A stretch of 6,995 bases of DNA from an uncultured Campylobacter sp. (GTDB taxonomy: Bacteria > Campylobacterota > Campylobacteria > Campylobacterales > Campylobacteraceae): positions 1 to 6,995 of the forward strand of contig NZ_CALEDC010000046.1 of the NCBI RefSeq assembly GCF_937949835.1. Direction: 5' to 3'. Position numbers and translations under genes: made by a program. The notes beneath the pieces were generated by a model that was given only the letters and a program-made list of their open reading frames with translations, did no database searches and was not told the origin of the DNA. Shown here one piece after another: positions 4,327-6,995 of the stretch. Each line of letters begins with the position of its first letter. Position 1 is the first letter of the stretch.

Positions 4327-6995
4327 TAGCGTTTCTCGGAGCTTTTTGGATTTAAAATCGCCGTAAATAGCCTATCGCTTAGCATTTGCGCGGCTTCCTG
4401 CACATCCGCGCTTTTTACTGCATTTATGCTTGCCGCGTAGCTTTTTTCGTCATAGAGCGGATAGCCGTAAAGCTCGTGCGCAGTGATATTAGCAAGCCAA
4501 AAATCATTCGTCTGCGCAGCCCTTTTGGTCGATAAAATTTGCGCTTTTTTAAAATTTGCCAGCTCGCTATCTTTTGCGCCCGAGCTTTCGATCTGCTTTA
4601 AAATTTCACTCACGCTTGCTGCAACCGCACGGGCGTCTTTCGGCTCGGTAGAAAACGATACGTTCAAGCTCGCTGCGATTTGTGGCTCACGCACATAGGC
4701 GCTATGCACCATCGCCGAGTAAATTTGTCCGCGTGCCTCGCGGATCTGCTCGACTATGCGATTGCTTAGTACGCTTTTTAACGCTTGAAATTTATAAGTG
4801 TCTGCAAAGTCGAAATTTTGCAGCTCATAGTTTGAAAAAATCATCCGAACTTCGCTTTTATCACTATCGCCGTAATCTTGCACAATCTCGCCGCTAGAAG
4901 TATTTAGCATCAAAGTTTTAGGTGTAGCGCTGCTTGTGCCTGGCTTTAGATTGCCGATATATTTGGCTAGAATTTGTTTCGCGCGCACAGGCTCGAAATC
5001 GCCGCTAAGTACGAAGATAAAATCTCCCGCACCTGAAAAAATTTCATCCGCATCGCGCTGTAAATCGGCAAGATTTGCGCTCTTTACGTCATCTACGCTA
5101 AGCGGCTGCTTGCGAGCCGTATCTCCTGAATATAGAGATTTTAAAATTTGCTCGCCGAATTTAAATTCCGCCGTCTCGTCTCGTAGCGCAATCGCCGAAA
5201 GCGCGTCGGTTTTGTATTTTGTAAGCGAGCTTGCATGAATTAGCGGCTCGCTAAATCTTGCGTAAAGCTCGCGCGCCATCGCCTCCAGATCCGCCCCTGC
5301 GCCTCTAAAACCGCAGTCCGCGTCATCCATCCTAAATCTTAGCTTATAATCAAATTTTGAAGTCAAACGTCCCGCCTCGTATTCGTTTAGCTCGCCTATG
5401 GTGCCCGAGTTTAGCAGCGCGGTTATAATTTCGCCACGAGCCTTGCCGAAATGCGCGTAGCCACCTTTTTTAACGGCTGCGAGGGCAATTTTATTTTTCT
5501 CGCTTTTAAGAGGCTTTAAAATTACCCTCGCGCCGTTTTTAAACTCCAAAATTTCAGTGCCGCTAGCGCCTTTTTGTGCTTTAAATTCCGTCTCTTTTAA
5601 ATTTGCTCCCGCAAGCTGCTTGGAAGCAAGCTTCGAAGCAGCGAAATTAAACGGCACCGCTTTTTCGTAGAGCAGCTCCGCATCTTTTTGGCTAATGCCC
5701 AAATCCTTTGCAGAGATAATCTCCGTAAATCTCGCTCCATCCGTTATCTTTGAGAAAAATTTATTAACATCCGCTAGCGTTATTTCTTCTAACGCCTTGA
5801 GGCTTAGATCGTGCTCGTCTTGCTTACTAAGCTTTACATTGCCGTTTTGTACGAAATCAAGTAGTGCCCCTATTTGCGCACTTTGTGTATCGTTTTTAAG
5901 CAGATCGGCTTGCACTTGATGTTTAAATTCCGCCTTAACGCTATCAAAATCGTCATTGTTAAATCCGTGTTCGCGTACCCCTTTGATCGCGCTAAAAAGA
6001 CTACTTAGCGTGGCGTTGGCGTCGAAATTAAAAATATTTGCGCTTATGCTGTATAGTCTGCGGTTTTTAAACAGATCGTCCGAGCCGAAATAGGCTTTAA
6101 GCGGAATTTTGGCATTTACATTCATCGCGTCGTATCCAAGCTCCATCAGCCTCGATACGTAGGCTTGCAGCCACTCATTTTTAAGCGCACCGTAGCTTCT
6201 TAGCGGCTCATATTTGCCTGCGTAAAGCACGCTAGCGACATTAGTGCCGAGCTCAGGTTCTACGGTGCTTGCTAGCCCGCCTTCAAATGGGCGTAGGCTA
6301 AGATCGCGCGGGATTTTTTCGCCGTGCGCAGAAAGAGAGCTAAAATTTTGCTTGATTAGGTTTTTAATCTGCTCAACGTTTACGTCGCCCACGACTATGA
6401 TGCTAATGGCGCTAGGAAGGTAGTTGCGCGCATAGAATTTTTTTAGTTGCTCGCCAGTGGCGCCTTTGATGATTTCATTTTGTCCGATCGGAAAGCGTCT
6501 GGAAAATATGGAATTGGGGTATAAATATGTGGCGCGCTTTTCGTAAAAGCGCCTCTCAAAGCCTTTTTTTGCTTCTTCTAAGATGACGCCTTTTTCTTTT
6601 TGCGTTTCGTTCTCGTCAAATTTCACGCCGCCTGCATAATCGCGCAGCACCAAAAATATGTCCTTTAGTGTCTCGTCGCTCACTTGGGCTTGGATGTTGT
6701 ATGTGGTATTTTCAAAGCCTGTTTGCGCATTGAGATCGGCGCCGAATTTCACTCCAAGGCGCTGCAGGGTATGAACGAGCTCGTTTTTATCGAAGTGCTC
6801 GCTGCCGTTGAATGCCATATGCTCGACGAAATGCGCAAGACCCTGCTCGTCGTCATTTTCATCGACACTGCCCGCAGCTACGTTGAGGTAAAAAAGCGCG
6901 CTATTTTTTGGCACGTCGTTTTTGAGGATATAAAATTTCACACCATTTGCCAGCTCGCCGTGCACTACGCTAGGATCGAGCTTAAGCGGCGCGTC
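4326..6995 (-). CDS. PqqL-like M16 zinc metallopeptidase, 5' end outside the window
   Basis: In-frame coding runs to the right edge, so the 5' end is missing. Counting from the first codon in the window (889 residues visible), the sequence opens DAPLKLDPSVVHGELANGVK, typical of the mature start of PqqL-type peptidases. A GTG at 6965 is internal, because homology continues before it. Full-length relatives of about 910-930 residues carry a signal peptide and act in the periplasm; here that part lies outside. The inverted zinc motif HFVEH is at 55-59 and the third zinc ligand is probably E141 within EKGVILEE (134-141). A second M16 domain follows (about 178-400). The C-terminal half (from about 480) lacks HxxEH, as expected, but keeps the substrate-binding Arg-Tyr pair R752/Y759 in IREARGQIY. 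Both catalytic and structural halves look intact. It ends by overlapping the transporter start, suggesting peptides cut by this enzyme are that transporter's cargo. Confidence 0.93.
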   Translation of the reverse strand, partial: DAPLKLDPSVVHGELANGVKFYILKNDVPKNSALFYLNVAAGSVDENDDEQGLAHFVEHMAFNGSEHFDKNELVHTLQRLGVKFGADLNAQTGFENTTYNIQAQVSDETLKDIFLVLRDYAGGVKFDENETQKEKGVILEEAKKGFERRFYEKRATYLYPNSIFSRRFPIGQNEIIKGATGEQLKKFYARNYLPSAISIIVVGDVNVEQIKNLIKQNFSSLSAHGEKIPRDLSLRPFEGGLASTVEPELGTNVASVLYAGKYEPLRSYGALKNEWLQAYVSRLMELGYDAMNVNAKIPLKAYFGSDDLFKNRRLYSISANIFNFDANATLSSLFSAIKGVREHGFNNDDFDSVKAEFKHQVQADLLKNDTQSAQIGALLDFVQNGNVKLSKQDEHDLSLKALEEITLADVNKFFSKITDGARFTEIISAKDLGISQKDAELLYEKAVPFNFAASKLASKQLAGANLKETEFKAQKGASGTEILEFKNGARVILKPLKSEKNKIALAAVKKGGYAHFGKARGEIITALLNSGTIGELNEYEAGRLTSKFDYKLRFRMDDADCGFRGAGADLEAMARELYARFSEPLIHASSLTKYKTDALSAIALRDETAEFKFGEQILKSLYSGDTARKQPLSVDDVKSANLADLQRDADEIFSGAGDFIFVLSGDFEPVRAKQILAKYIGNLKPGTSSATPKTLMLNTSSGEIVQDYGDSDKSEVRMIFSNYELQNFDFADTYKFQALKSVLSNRIVEQIREARGQIYSAMVHSAYVREPQIAASLNVSFSTEPKDARAVAASVSEILKQIESSGAKDSELANFKKAQILSTKRAAQTNDFWLANITAHELYGYPLYDEKSYAASINAVKSADVQEAAQMLSDRLFTAILNPKSSEKR

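Noticed and set aside
5695..5919. A + strand frame of 74 codons opposite the M16 gene, rich in Ser, Leu and Cys.
   Set aside because: It is antisense to a strongly conserved peptidase; the composition is that of a shadow frame, with no ribosome site.
1..6995. Homopolymer tracts for phase variation, CRISPR repeats, tRNA genes and insertion sequences were looked for.
   Set aside because: No G or C run long enough to suggest slippage, no regularly spaced repeats, no tRNA-like cloverleaf and no transposase frame were seen by eye.

Overview
The window looks like chromosomal DNA of a Campylobacter or close relative in the Campylobacterota. The evidence is the AT-rich intergenic DNA with many AAATTT/AAAATTTT runs, a DUF4492 gene placed directly before cydA, and CydB motifs of the Campylobacterota/Bacteroidota type. 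Coding DNA is richer in GC than in C. jejuni, which fits species such as C. gracilis, C. showae, C. rectus or C. curvus. The species call is inference only.

Left half, + strand (about 120-3265): a respiratory oxidase operon. A short AT-rich leader holds a candidate promoter and a small palindrome. A small DUF4492 membrane protein follows, whose last two codons form the Shine-Dalgarno sequence of cydA. Next come cydA (507 aa) and cydB (368 aa), separated by one base. After a 147-base, unusually GC-rich and probably structured spacer lies a 34-aa single-span membrane protein at 3161-3265, a candidate CydX-like accessory subunit. CydA keeps the heme and quinol residues of the long-Q-loop bd oxidases. 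CydB is divergent at the positions used for the E. coli proton route. In C. jejuni the homologous enzyme (CydAB/CioAB) is known as a cyanide-insensitive, low-affinity quinol oxidase without typical cytochrome bd spectra.

Centre (3266-3357): a short convergent intergenic region with a perfect 11-bp hairpin, probably a terminator serving both strands.

Right half, - strand (3358-6995): two translationally coupled genes. The upstream one encodes a PqqL-like M16 zinc peptidase whose 5' end lies beyond the right edge. Its stop codon overlaps (TAATG) the start of an SbmA/BacA-family inner-membrane peptide transporter gene. This pairing resembles the protease-associated import systems of E. coli (YddA-YddB-PqqL) and Pectobacterium (FusA-D). 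In those systems a TonB-dependent receptor imports a protein or peptide, a periplasmic M16 protease cuts it, and an inner-membrane transporter handles the products. No receptor is visible here; it would have to lie outside the window. This is the most interesting lead in the region.
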